Source: Athripsodes cinereus
Lineage: Eukaryota > Arthropoda > Insecta > Trichoptera > Leptoceridae
NCBI GenBank assembly: GCA_947579605.1
Contig: OX388327.1
Span: forward strand, 4,947,122 to 5,011,121
Length of the DNA: 64,000 nt
Direction of reading: 5' to 3'
Shown: positions 21,552 to 35,012 of the stretch, one piece after another
Numbering within the stretch: the first letter of the stretch is position 1
Layout: every line of letters starts with the position of its first letter
Translations under genes and position numbers: made by a program
The notes under the pieces: generated by a model
Database searches by the model: none
The model's input: the letters and a program-made list of their open reading frames with translations, nothing else
What the model was told of the DNA's origin: nothing

Positions 21552-21975
21552 TAGAGATGCAACGAATAGAATATTTGCCAAATAACCGAATATTTGGCAA
21601 AACAATGGTGAGAGCGTGCGGTACTCCCGACCGTGCATCTTCATGTAGGTACATCATAGACATATTGTGTACTAGACTTGCAGCGCGGTACATTTTTTCG
21701 AATTTTTTTTGTTTCAACATTAATAATAACGATAATAATATTATGTTGTTTTACTCCATATCAAATTAAATTATTTAATTAGATATTTGAGGATTAATAA
21801 TTATGCATCTGCAGCTGACAATGAAATAGCAACAATCTATTAGTTTTTTCCAGTTTTACATTTAAACTATTCAGCAGAATACCGAATAATAGACTAAATA
21901 TTCGGTATTCGGCCAAAAAGTAAAAATGTCGTATGCCGAATACAGATTAGTTGCCGAATATTCGTTGCATCTCTA
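21552..21975. mobile_element. hAT-type MITE, 424 bp, perfect 8-bp target duplication
   Basis: TIRs TAGAGATGCAACGAAT and ATTCGTTGCATCTCTA are perfect inverts. ATATTTAC flanks both sides (21544-21551, 21976-21983). Internal AT-rich text with CCGAATATT motifs; no transposase. Confidence 0.92.
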
Positions 21976-21999
21976 ATATTTACCATTATCATTCTTATA

Positions 22000-23570
22000 T
22001 CCATAATTGTAACAATTTTACTTAACTGACTACATAATGAATAATACCAAAAACTAAAAACATTCTTTTACCATAATTTCACCAACTGAAACAGGAATTT
22101 TAGAACAATTGTGTTAACTAAAATATTCCTTAACCATAATCCATCAACTGTCAAATCAAATATACCACAATATGCAGATTGGACGTAATATATAATATTT
22201 CCAATAATTCATAATTTACATTTTATACTCAAATGATATTTTTTCAACTCACGTTACAGTAACAATTTGCCATAAAAAATAATAATACTACCCCAAAGCC
22301 AGTAATAATGAAGAGATGATAAGGAATAGAATCCCATTCTTATTTTTGAGCTACAATTCTGATATGAAGTTAAGAGACATTCTCTTTCCTTTACTTTGGG
22401 TGATCATTCAATGTGAAAAGATCAAAACTGTTCATTAAGTGAACACGTCTATTCAAATTGTTTTGTTCATCATTGCTTTCATTGCCATATCTATAAACAC
22501 ATGTCATGTTGTCTGTGGTTTGACATATTTTTTTTTCTTCCCTTATGGCATAGCATCCTTCAAGGATGATTTGTGCCAAAAACAGTCTCTAAATGTTATT
22601 AAATCGTCAGGGAGAAGATAGTTATTAGAGAATAATAAAATTTGCTTTCATCGATTTGAGAAGGGACAAATAGATTGTATCGGATAAAAAAAATATATTG
22701 AAATATAAATGAAAAATAATAGTAATTAAAAATGAAAATGGATTAATAAAATTCTCGTGAGTACACAACTACATGTCCATTTTCTTTATGATTCTGGCAT
22801 TCGATACTAATTCATAGAGAATAAGACAAACAATAGGAAAAAACTTGTTTATGGTCGTTTCACTGAAAGGACCTATCACCAAAATTATGTCAGGTGATAA
22901 TTGCTTTCATCCGTTTAATTTGGAAGATCATCCCGAGTGACCACTCAAAGCGAACAAGTCTAAATGCCATTTAGCTACATTGATATTCACAGTCGGCAGA
23001 CAGTGGTTTTGGAAAAGTTTCCTCAGCATATCGCAAGTAATAAACACTGGGAATAGCATTTCTAGCATCTTACTTGCCATCTGAATATTACAGTTTTCTA
23101 AATACAGTGTTGCCTGTACAAAGACAATATTTCATTACACATAAATATATATATTATGTAGTATAATTTCAGAAAAGATAAAGATTTATATATACTTTTT
23201 ATTTCTATAAAGACAAGGGTGTTGCCACTTATTAACAATTAATATTATTACATATAATATTATCAATAGTTTTTTTTTACCGTTATCTATTCAAATGCTA
23301 TGTGTATCGTCTAATATAATAATATTTAACAATCAATTCATGGAATCTGCTTATTTATTAACACTATATGTACATTCAGACGAAAACAAATCTTTATAAC
23401 GCTTTAATCATTTTAAGAGCTTACAAATAAACATATTGGAAGTAAAATCCACGAAGAAAATAACAATAGTTTTTTAACATGGCAATCTAAATTTTTGAAA
23501 TGTCATTATATTTCCTTATCACAATAGTATGTTTTTTTTAACACAAAATTGCTGTAAAAAATGAGATTTA
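22000..23570. other. Intergenic AT-rich stretch
   Basis: No gene seen. TTATGGCATAGCATCCTTCA (near 22544) recurs diverged near 40433, so a short dispersed repeat is present. Otherwise unremarkable. Confidence 0.5.
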
Positions 23571-23581
23571 TTACTATAGGC

Positions 23582-23906
23582 CAAAGGGGGCCAACCCGCG
23601 GCCCGTTGAGTGTATACGTGCGGCCCGCGAATCATATGGACACTTTTTTTAATATTAGTCAGTACAAATACCCGTTAATTTTTTGAAAGAGGTATTTTGA
23701 GAAAACATTGTTAAAGAAAACCGAGGAGTTTTGAAACATTTTAAATTTCTATACCATTTTGAAAATGGGGAGGGGGGGGCGGTAGAAATTTTTAGGTGAA
23801 CTAAAATTATTAAATATTTCATATATGGAGTATATTGTTGTGCAGCCCGGTAGGAAATATGATTTCTAAAATTTGGTTCGGCTGCTGAAAAGGTTGACCA
23901 CCCATG
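23582..23906. mobile_element. hAT-type MITE, 325 bp, perfect 8-bp target duplication
   Basis: Left end CAAAGGGGGCCAACCCGCGG; right end, inverted, CATGGGTGGTCAACCTTTTC. The form is the common hAT terminus. CTATAGGC flanks both sides (23574-23581, 23907-23914). GC-richer ends with CGGCCCG motifs; no transposase. Confidence 0.9.
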
Positions 23907-24474
23907 CTATAGGCCATTGTTGTAACCTGTTTATGAAATGCAAATTATATCAAGTTAATTAATTTAGTGTTTTGTTTTATTGTTTTTATTCTAACTTTTA
24001 CTATAAATGACAACCTTGTGGGCCTAGAGTAATACAGCAAATTGTAAAATTATAGATACAAGTTGAGTATGATCATGCATTGTTTATATTCTGTGATTAA
24101 GAAATTATTTCTGCTCAATTGTATATTCAAATCTTTTAAAATATAAATAAATAAATATTGATTTTCTCCAAAATGTACATATAGCGCGATATACAACATA
24201 TTTTACAATACATATAATAATATAACAATATTTAATGATAATTTTGTTATGAAACACATTTAATCGGGCAGTTAACAATAGTAAAATTACTTAGCGACCA
24301 TTTCTAATGTGACTTTTATACTTACGAAATACATATTTCTACGTCATACATTCATTTACCTATCCTTAAAAAAGTAACAATCTAATACATTTGTGTCATC
24401 TGCTATTTTAATTATGTTGATCAAAAGTAATAATAAGGGTAAAAATGTTATGTTCACAATTCAACAACCCAATA

Positions 24475-26068
24475 GGGAACTTGCACTCGAGAGGAATATT
24501 TTGTGAAATGCATTAATTAGGTAGAAAAAAGGTTATATATCGATTCACTGTGTCGGTGTTTAGGTAGTAGAATTCCATATCGAAATAATAAAACAAATGT
24601 TTTATTCTACTAATGGTTTATTATGTGAGAGAGACGTCTTTCGTCTGATGAGGACATTGTCAATCGGATTGACAATGTCCTCATCAGACGAAAGACGTCT
24701 CTCTCACATAATAAACCATTAGTAGAATAAAACATTTGTTTTATTATTTCGTTATATATCGATTATATTTTGATTAAAACTCAAAAATAAATATTTTTCA
24801 TTTATTATTTTAATAAATAAAATCACGATTTTTCGCCCGCTGTTTGAACGCTATGTCGATGGTTATTGCATTTGTGACGTCACATGTCCTGAGTGATGTT
24901 TTGTTGTTTATCGTAATGTATGGGATTAACAATCGCTTGGTATTTGAGTCCGGTTTTTAACATTTTGGAAGGAGGTAAATATTCCAAAAAGTTTCCAAAA
25001 AGATCATACAAATATTGTGTAGTCCAAGATGTACAAATATACCTAACTTATACGACACCGAATAAATTATTTCTACGCATGCCGATATTGTAAGCCTCTT
25101 ACTGTACTGTAAGTTCAGCGACTTCTTTGCAGCTTTCCATATCTATCGTCCAATGACAAAACAAACAAAAGCATTCACAGTATCAATATTGTTATAAATG
25201 AACATATCTATCAAGTAGTGGATGCTTGTAGTGTCGACATTTGTTATTATATCCTTAAAATACTATATGATTTACAATAAAAATCTTTTGGTTTTGACAC
25301 ACAATGGCTGTCAGAAACTCACTCGCTGTGGATATATTATTTGTAGATGATCGATGACTCAATTCAGCACAAGTTATAAAATTTAACTTCTGTGCTAATT
25401 TCAACCAACTTTGATTTTTTCCAATAATATTGGACAGATTTTTTTAGCAGGATGTTTGTTCACTCCGACCATGCACCCAGTACAGAAAAGTAATGGCGTA
25501 TTTAGAACCTGTAATCACTAATCGAACCTAAGAATGATGGAAAATTGATAATAATTGCCATTGAATATTCTGTAATTATTACACAATGTTGTATTGCACT
25601 TTACAAATTAGTAATAACATTATAAGACAAAGTTATAGCGCCTACTGGCGGGCTTAATTATGCATGATAAATATTCGATCGCCCCTTGAGAAAATCGTTT
25701 TTCGTCATTATAACTAAATAAAAAAATAGGAACTGATGTATGTTTATACGTAAAAATTTAATCATATTGAAGATTTTGGCAAAAAAAAGCGTTCAAACCC
25801 AAACCACAACAGTAAATAACCTCGTCAAACCAATAGATATATACTACGAAATGTACTAAGCATCTGTAGACAGAGAGATCGAAGGGACATATGACGTCAT
25901 CAAAATGGCGCGTTCGGATGTGGCGTTTTCGCGGAAGTTCAAAAATCGAAATTTCAAAATGCTATAAAACAGAAACTAAGCAACGTATCGAAAAAAAAAT
26001 TACTGATATGTGTTACTGATTACTTTATTTATGATTTTGAAGAATAAAAAAAATATGTGCAAGTTCCC
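24475..26068. mobile_element. 1.6-kb non-autonomous TIR element, TA target
   Basis: Ends GGGAACTTGCAC and GTGCAAGTTCCC, both next to TA. Interior has no recognisable transposase. It includes GTGACGTCACATGTCC and holds the family G foldback near its left end. TA duplication suggests Tc1/mariner-like mobilisation, but another superfamily is possible. Confidence 0.65.
24535..24760. repeat. Foldback element family G, palindromic copy 2, nested
   Basis: Longest copy. The flank (CACTGTGTCGGTGTTTAGG) leads to arms AAACAAATGTTTTATTCTAC through GACATTGTCAATC, meeting at a tight centre near 24666. It lies inside the TIR element 24475-26068. Confidence 0.88.
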
Positions 26069-29000
26069 TATTAGGAAAAAATAGTTTGCCGTATGGCAAC
26101 ACTCTGAACAATGTTAAGAACCTCTAACAATAAAAAAACTGAAAATATTTATAAAAATTTTGTTATATAATATTTTTATGCGTTTTTTTTTTTCAAATAT
26201 TACTAGATTTTTTATGTTTATCTAAACTCATTTCGAAAAGAAAAAAATTATTAATGAAAATAAATTATATAATTATTTCATCATATACCTAAGTGTTAAA
26301 ATGAAAAAATTATATTTAATTTATGTTTTAATATTTGTAAATAAATAAAAAATAAGCCGTATAGGTATTAGAGAGATCAAATTAATAGAAAAATAACAAA
26401 TATTTCACCACAGTGATGTAATTAACATAATAAGCATTTTTAGTGAATTTCATGTTAATTAATATTGAAAAAGGCATGCTTAAAAAATAAAATGTAATCG
26501 TAGGCTTAAGATTAATATGTTTGCAATAATTAAATAAAAAATTATATTTTGATGGCAAAATAATTTATTGCGAAATTATTACGCAATATTATACAATATC
26601 ACATTGTTACAAAGTAACAATTTTTTTTAAATTTTATACTAAATGAACTAAATTTATTCAATAAATTGCAAAAAAACACAATTGCGAATTTTAATATGTG
26701 TGTAAAAAAATTATGGGTAAATATTTTTTAGTATGTGTGTAAAAAAAAGTGTTTTTAAAACTGCATAAAAAGGGTGACATTATTAAAGGAAATTAAAAAG
26801 CAAAATACAAATGGACATTTTTACTTATTTGTAATAACTAAAATGCATAAAAAAATGGTTAACTTTAAATAAAAAATACATCATTACTGTGAAATTAAAA
26901 ATGCTAATACTTAATAATTTATTTAACATTGCCACATTAAAAAAACTGTCAACTCGATTTATATACGCCTTTTGCGTTTTTCACACTAATTTTAAGTATT
27001 TTCTGGAATATATTTACTTTTAGTAGCATATAGAAAGAATTCTGCAATTTTTTAAACATTTATTTAACATAAGTACAAGAAAGATATTTATTACCAATTA
27101 TATTTTCTTGAACATAATTCGATCGCCCTATAAATTAGGTTAACAACACCAAGTTTTTTTTATAAGCACATATTTGTTTGTGGTACAGGTATTCTGTCGA
27201 AGTTCTCCAAAACTTTTTCCCATATATTGTAATATTATTAGTATTTAGAAATAATAACTGGGCAATGAACAAGAAAATGAAAAATTAACGGAATTAAATT
27301 TTTCGAGTTACAGCTTATTTCAACGAGACAACCAGACAGAGATCACAATGATAACTTTATAATTTTTTTTAAATTCTCTATGGAAACTAAAAACAGCTAA
27401 CATTCAATATAATATATTCCGTATTTAAATTACTCATTGAACTGGTGAGAAGGATACATACAATTCCTTACGATAAAATAGTAATGTTGGTACTCAAAAT
27501 ATGTTGACGATAAAATAATATTATGATTTCTTACAAATTGCATCGTGATTACGCAACTAGTCATCTATTTTATCCGACTACAAAATTACACTTTTATCTA
27601 TGTTGAATGAATATTAAAGTGGTGCAATGGATAAACATAATGACGTCATAAACTATTTAAGTACTCACCTGTCGGTTTACATATTCCTTTCACATAAATA
27701 TTTTACTTTCATTTTTTTTTATAATATAACACGGTATTATGTAATATAAAAAAAATGCTGAATTCAACCTAAATATATATAGTTTTGGAATATTTTTCAT
27801 TATTAATTATATTTTTTTTAATTATCTTTCTATAATTAGTAATTAATGTGTTTATTACACCATAATATTAACATTTCACCATCTATCTCAATAATTGTAA
27901 TAATTTTAATATATGTTTCACTTTTTAAATCTTTGGGCATATACATGATCACATTATAATTAAAAATGGTGCAGCGGTGATAATATAACACTAATATATA
28001 GAAAATCTACCATTTTTTTCTGTGGTAATATTTACAAAGAGAAATCTACCATCAAATATCTTTATAAAAAATATTGACGTAAATTCTAGGATTCCAAAAA
28101 TAAACAAAACACGTCTATTCAAGTTAGAAGAAATTGTTCTAATTTTGATTTGAAAAATGTATGATTTTTTTATTGTCACAAATCGTGATTTTTTAAGTAC
28201 GCCAAAAAATATTTATCATATTGGATATGCACATTTTTATATTATATCAAGCCGAATTTTTATATTACGAAAGAAAAAAAATAGCTGACTGAATGTTGCA
28301 CGATATGGTGCAACAGTTGCACGAAAGAAAAAAACATTTGCACATATAAAGAACCTGGAAATTCATGTCATCCTAAAAATTCTGTTTATTTATTTGTATC
28401 AATTGATTTACAGTGTCTAATATTGTTACAAATAGAAACGCTGTATTATTAAGTGATTTTTCCAGATACATTAGAATCGTGCAATATCACTTGAAGATGC
28501 ACCTTGGAAATGCCAACAAATTATTATCGTAGGATATAATCAATCTTTCTTGATTAATAGAAATTCATTCGAAATGAATATTAAATTTTATTTATGCCAC
28601 GTAGTATTGCAGTATTTATGATATAATATGCAACATTTAAACAAAAAAATTAAATAACTGTTATTTACGTACAAAGGGTACAAGAAAATAATAAAGAATT
28701 TATCAAAAAACAAATATATTTCAGATACAGTAAGCTTAAATACTACATAAATTAAAATATTACATTAAGATGATGAAAGATGACTAAAAATAAATACTAT
28801 TTATATAAAATAAATTAATATCGTTATTGCACCATATATATAAAAATCATGCAATATTTGCAAGATTTAGATTTGCTTGAAATTCACTGCTTGTTACAAC
28901 GTAAAAATTCTATCTAAAGTTTTGCTTTTAAGTAACAAACTATAATATTTAAATATAAATAAATGGTTTGAACAATTTTTTTATTGCCGTAACCAACAGT

Positions 29001-30734
29001 TCATTTAAAACTTGTCAAATTTTTTACAATGTTACATGAGTCATATTAAGTGTGCAATGACGATATATTATTAGTTTAGATCACCGCTGCACAACTGGAA
29101 CGATAGATATATTATTTTGCAACCAAGTTTTAAGAATATTAATTATTAAAATACACCATTTTCTATATACCATTTTACGTACAATAAAGAAAATTTACGT
29201 GATTTATAATGGAAACAGTTAAAATATCGGAATATACAGCTACATCTTCGTCAATCCAAAATAATAAAACGGCAAATTATACTTGCATATTTTTAAAATG
29301 ACATACGGGCGAATAAATAACAATTTTCCATTTTCATTTTTTCAAAACCTTTGACATCTGTCATAGACAATAAGACACATTTGTCTTCTATATTGATCGA
29401 AAGGGCAAAGTTATAACTGTGTACTCCGTCTATTTGACCCATAGACGTATATAACTATAGCTTAGTGATGAAGTGAAATAAGTGCAAAATCATGTGATAA
29501 AAAATATTATCAGCATGAATATAGCCACACATTGCAGTGTGACCAACATGGTACAAGTGTTATTTTGTCTCTCAATGGAATATCCATAGATACTACACAA
29601 ACCACCAATCAGTTTTAAGTATTCCACAAACTTCACATTGATTGCTCTTTAGTACACTGTATGTTGTGACATCAATTTTTATTGTACATTACTTTGAAAC
29701 TATATTGTATCTCTTTCTTACTAATACATATTGACTACACTTAGTAAAGAGCAGAAACAGGATGTCTTAGATGTAAATTTTTCAATAGTCCATAGTTATA
29801 TTTGTCTATGATTTGACCGAATTAACATTACACATAAATGTTAGGTATATATTTATATTTTTTACCATAATATTTTTATTTTAATACAATAACAAATTGC
29901 GCCCACACACGTAAGGACAAATGTTCATTTAACACCATTTTTTCTTTATAAATAACAAAACAAACTTACTGTGTTTGACTATTGAATACAGAAAAATAAA
30001 CAAAAAATTGTCAAACAAAGTAAATCTGTATTTTTCCTTTCTCCTCGGAACACGAATACTAAACAGTAACACAATTGGTATACAATAATGTTCTATTTAT
30101 TTATTACTTACAAACAATTTTCTGTTTTTTAGGGACACGGTTTGTATATTTGTATACATACACATTTAAAATGACATTTAGTAAATAATATCTCAACGTT
30201 TGTCTTTGCCAGATGAGACGTATGTCAATGGTTGTAAGCTGCCAAATTATACGGAGCTCTGACAAGATTGGTTAAAATTTACACCTATGTTGCTTTAGTG
30301 TACTTTAATAAGAACAATGTGTCTATACAAGAGTCCTATATAGGTCTGCTAACATCCAATATTGCCTTAAGATCGTTTCATAAGCTCCGTATAAATGAAG
30401 TGTGTAATTAATTGTTGCCATCTTTTGAATGGTCGAGAAAGTAGTGTTTACACTTTCATGCAGTAGTTCACACAATATTTATAAATAGAATCATGCCCGA
30501 TGAAAATCTATTTACAAAAAAAGCATTTTTCAAAACTAGAATAATGACATTCTAATTTCAAATTGTGACAATTTGATAAAAGGATATATCAATCCAACAG
30601 TTTCATAAGCAAACAGCTCGAGATTTATCTATGGTTGTCTATGGATTAATAGAGTTTTTTGGCTTATTACACGTTGAAAGTGATATGATTTCAATTCCAC
30701 ATACATAAAACATCTAATTATCAAATATTTTTTA

Positions 30735-30800
30735 TTCATATCTTAATTTGGAACAAGCTTGATCTGTGTAAATTGTCTATACACTTTATGGTATCTCAGA
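30735..30800 (+). repeat. SINE family A, short tail fragment
   Basis: ATTTGGAACAAGCTTGATCT and GTGTAAATTGTCTATACACT match the 3' end of family A. Confidence 0.5.
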
Positions 30801-31002
30801 ATATTAGAGTTTCGAATTGTTAGCTTATGGAAATGGACAGTAAATATGATTGATTTAAAAATAGAACTCAAATGATTTTTTCAATTGTTTTATTATATTT
30901 TTCTATATTTAAAACATGCATATATGACAAATATACAAAAAAAATATCACTGGTACAATGCAACAAATAATGTCCCTAAGAAACTGTTATCAATACGATC
31001 TG

Positions 31003-31358
31003 TGTGACGGAGAGAAACTACACTATGTCAAGAAATGACATTCTTCAGTATGGAACTTTAAAATTTTTAAGATAGTTTTATTTACTACTTCTCATAAAAT
31101 GTTAATAACTAAAAAAAATTTAGTCATTATTTTTAGTCATTATTTCATATATTTTAAGTCATTATTTTTGGCCATTGCTGTAATGATTTTTGAAATGCAA
31201 ATGCCATCAAGCTGAATTTGCGTCATTCTGGTTTGACATAAATTAACATATTTATCTATGGATGAATATGTCATTAGAAACAACATAACGAGAACATTAT
31301 GCTTATAAAAATATCTCAATTTCTCTAAAAATCAAAATAGTGTAGTTTCTTTCCGACA
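31003..31358. repeat. Repeat family K with terminal inverted repeats
   Basis: Left end TGTGACGGAGAGAAACTACA; right end AGTGTAGTTTCTTTCCGACA, inverted to it. About 355 bp, non-coding, so a MITE is likely. No convincing target duplication. Confidence 0.6.
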
Positions 31359-34119
31359 AACAAAATTATAAATTATAATACAATATTAATTAACACTCAC
31401 ATTCTCTCGTCTTCATCACAAAAACTGAGAATCTACGCATCATCATACGCTCGATCACAAGTGCGTAGTATGGGTACGCTTCGTATATATATCACTTATC
31501 TCTACAATCCTTTCTACAATATTTCTAAACAATATATTTTGCAGTTTTTACAAAATACTGCATTAATAGATATTTTTAAATTGCATTTTAATGCCTCGCC
31601 GCAACGTCAGGCAGAAACTGTAATACAACGTTTGATTATATCATGACACTAACTTATATGCCATGCACATTTGTAACTTAGTCAGAATCATGAATTATCA
31701 AACACTATTTACATTTGTGTGAAAGTGTTGTCCTGAAAAACGCCAGATACGCATTGTACAACTTAATGTAATCTGCCGCTTTGCATGACAATGCTCCGAT
31801 ACAAATATATAGTGTATTGCTGTCAGCAGTTGTGTAAATTGAGCGCTATCTGCCGCATGCGACGAGGTGTGGAACAGTACATTTATATATAATAATCATA
31901 TTGCGATAAATGACACAGGATAAACTGCGTTAAATTGTGCAATTTCGAAAAATCATAATTAAATTGCCAATGCTAAAAAAATATGATATAAAAAACATTA
32001 ATTCAAGCAACGCACAAATGCCCGAATTTAAAATCAAATATAGAATAAGCTAGTGAATAACAATTTCAAAAATGAATCATTTCGATTGGCCGTGAAATAA
32101 GAATCGCTTTGATTGGTTAAAATATAGATGCAATTTTACCACCAAATATCACTACTTGTGAACATTAATTTTGATGTGTTACTATTATGCAACACTTCTG
32201 ATTGGCTAATAAAATATTATAGTAAGCATTTCTTCCACCAGGTGTCACTACCTGTGAACTTTTTCTTTATTATAATAATTATTTAAAATACTATAGTACG
32301 CATTTCTACCACCAGATGTCCTCGCTCGTTCCATTAAATCATTTAAACTTTTGACATACTACTACGCAACAACACTGACTTAGAAGTTCATTTCGTACCA
32401 TCATGGCATTTTTCCCACAAGTGGGATAAAGGGTAGACTAAAAAGTTTCAGCATAAATTCTCAGTTTTGCTGCTACACGCTCCCCCTATCGCCGTGACAA
32501 CGCCTACAGTGTCTATACATATTATATAATGAAATTGAATAGCTTATTTGTTTGACAATAGTTAAATAGTATAACATACTTTTCTCCTATCTATTTCTAT
32601 ATAACATGTACTTTATAATTAGTAAATTGTTAAGTAATCGGTACAGAATACATTACAACGTGTAGTCACACCGCAGCATGGAAAGAGTTTTTTAAAAAAA
32701 AAATATTCATATATCAATTTTATTTTCCTGAAATCCACCAGAAAAATTATTTTTTAATTGCTCTCAATTAATGTACAGAAAAGAATAAATAAATAAATAA
32801 AACTGTTGAGATTTGTGTGTGTTGAAAATACTACATCAATAGTATTTACCAATTTGGACTTTAAAATAATTTTAAAAAAAATTTTGCATGATTATTTTGT
32901 ATGTGCGAGGAATAGAACCAAAATCAACAATTTGTTTATTATTTGACTGAGACAAGATCTTTTCACTCACATTTAAATATTTTTTTCTTAAAAATATATC
33001 GTTTCTAGTTTGTTTTGTGTCCGTACTGTAAAATTTAGTTTTGTCGAGTAAAGTTCTTTCCCTGGCAAGTAAAAAATCATAAACAAAAGTAATTTCTTTG
33101 TATTCTGGTAAATTATAAAACAATTTTAATGCTTAGTTTAAAAAAAAAAAACAAAATTCTACCATTTTAATTGACGTTTTATATCTACATAACTCATGAG
33201 AAAATAAAAATTATGCAACAATTGCACAAGCCGACGCAATCACTAAAGGCAAACTTATAAAAGCATAATATATATAACAGGCAGCGTAATGCAACAATGT
33301 TACAGCATCCTTTATTACATACACTATAAACAACGCCGGTTACACAATATTACATAATATTAAATATACACAAATGATAGAATAAAAATATTTCATTGTA
33401 TCGTGAAATCAATAATTCTACACAGTTTAACAAAAAAAAAATTATGCCAAAAGACCAATAACCCAGTTCCAACAGCCAACAATTGATTTTTGCTCAAGTT
33501 TTTTGCATAACAACATGTAGAAAATGATATTCTTTCAATTCTACAAACAATAAATTTTGAACATTTTTTACATTTGACGTACATAATTATTTGAATGTGG
33601 TTTTAATTTTTAAACCGCTTCCAAAGTTTGTCTAGACATATGTCTGAATATTAGAAATTTGAGAAATTGGCTTACGAAACTGAGTAATAGATATGTGCAA
33701 TAAATATTGAATTTATGTCATTCACAAAAACAAGAGAATAAAATAATACAAAAAGCACATACATATTTTTATTCCCTCTGACTTCAGTCTAATAAATTCT
33801 TCCCTCTACGGCTGGCAACACGTAATAATGCATTGGAAAATGGAATAACATTTTGTGTTTAAACACATTTTTTGGTTTACATGTGTGTTATTTATTCGTG
33901 TTTTGTGTGTGTTTCAAAAAATATATATTAATAGTAATAATACAAGGGCAATTTTTAATGGAATTTTTCCCCGAAACTGAAAACCCGTAATCGTAAATAC
34001 AAAATCAATTCATTTACAAATCGTCACAGAGAATTGTGAATATGATAATATATGGAAGGAATAGATGCCCTAACGAGAAACAGAAATTTACACCCGTGCT
34101 ATAATACATTCTAATCTCA

Positions 34120-34725
34120 CTAATGGGACGGGTATTCGCAAGACTAATAAAGACACTCAAACCATCCCGTCTCACATAAGGACAACGTTACGTTATTGTC
34201 TCATTTAGGCGACAAAACAGCTACACAATGCTTTGTGAGATAAATGTTCACTTGCCGCCATTCAAATGTCCCGCATAGGAGACAAATGTTAATAATACAC
34301 CATCGCACATGGGAGACAATATTAAACATTATGTCACACATGGGAGACAAATATTAAACATTGTGTCACACATGGGAAACAAACATTAAACATTATGTCA
34401 CACATGGGAGACAAATATTAAACACAAATATTTAACATTGTGCCACACATGTGAGACAAATAGCAAACATTATGTCACATGTGGGAGACAAATATCAAAC
34501 ATTATATCACACATGAGAGACAAATATTAAACATTATGTCACACATGGGAGACAAATATCAAACATTATATCACACATGAGAGACAAATATTAAACATTA
34601 TGTCACCCATGGGAGACAAATATCAAACATTATGTCACACATGGGAGACAGATATGAAAATTCCATCACATGTGTGAGACAAACGTAGTATGACATAACG
34701 TCCCAAATGTGAGACACGGATGGAT
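34120..34725. repeat. Minisatellite, 32-bp unit, just 3' of the PITP stop codon
   Basis: Units of CACACATGGGAGACAAAT plus ATTAAACATTATGT repeat about 12-13 times (core 34300-34660, period 32). They are flanked by increasingly diverged copies (CACATAAGGACAA, CATTTAGGCGACAAA). It lies about 150 bp beyond the PITP stop on the minus strand and may be in the 3'UTR. Unit variants (TATTAAA/TATCAAA, GGGAGA/GAGAGA) interleave. Confidence 0.92.
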
Positions 34726-34873
34726 TATTAAATGGAAAAATTCCACTTAAAAGTTGCCGATACTGTTAAAAACAATAAAAAAATAATATAAATAGAAAGT
34801 AGTAATTTGGGTGTTTTGTAAGGAGACAGAAGAATAACAATAAAAATAAGTTGGATGTTTGGTTTTGTTTTGT

Positions 34874-35012
34874 TTATTCATTGTCCGCCCGCATTCCCCT
34901 CACTTGCCCCTCCCTCCTCAACTTGTCCAGGTCCTCCTTGGTTTTGTCTTCGATGGCTCGGATATCAGCCATTGTGAGGCCGTGCCACTTGTCTAGCCAG
35001 CATACTACTTGT
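34874..35012 (-). CDS. vib: PITP exon 8, C-terminus and stop
   Basis: One base completing Arg, then 45 codons and TAA, from [18 protein letters not shown] to GMRADNE. The acceptor is TTTCAG. The amphipathic C-terminal helix and the short GMRAD tail are typical of PITP class I. Confidence 0.96.

Larger units (their letters stand above)
26070..33900. other. Intergenic AT-rich desert between the two genes
   Basis: Nearly 8 kb of very AT-rich sequence with many homopolymer runs. I find a SINE-A scrap (30735), a family K element (31003) and a family D scrap (about 32399-32445, CCATCATGGCATTTTTCCCA). No supported gene, RNA gene or array. Short open frames here (such as 32872-33123 minus) have no recognisable domain. 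Confidence 0.6.

Noticed and set aside
24630..24700. Hammerhead ribozyme in foldback family G (CTGATGAGGAC, CGAAAGACGTC)
   Set aside because: CTGATGA and CGAAA lie on opposite arms of one palindrome, and no stem II joins them at proper spacing. The other copies lack CTGATGA.
32872..33123. 83-codon minus frame
   Set aside because: No recognisable domain, AT-rich codon use identical to the surrounding desert, no splice partners.
34290..34660. Possible CRISPR-like array (32-bp period)
   Set aside because: There are no unique spacers between identical repeats. The whole 32-bp unit repeats with drift, and the host is eukaryotic. It is a minisatellite.
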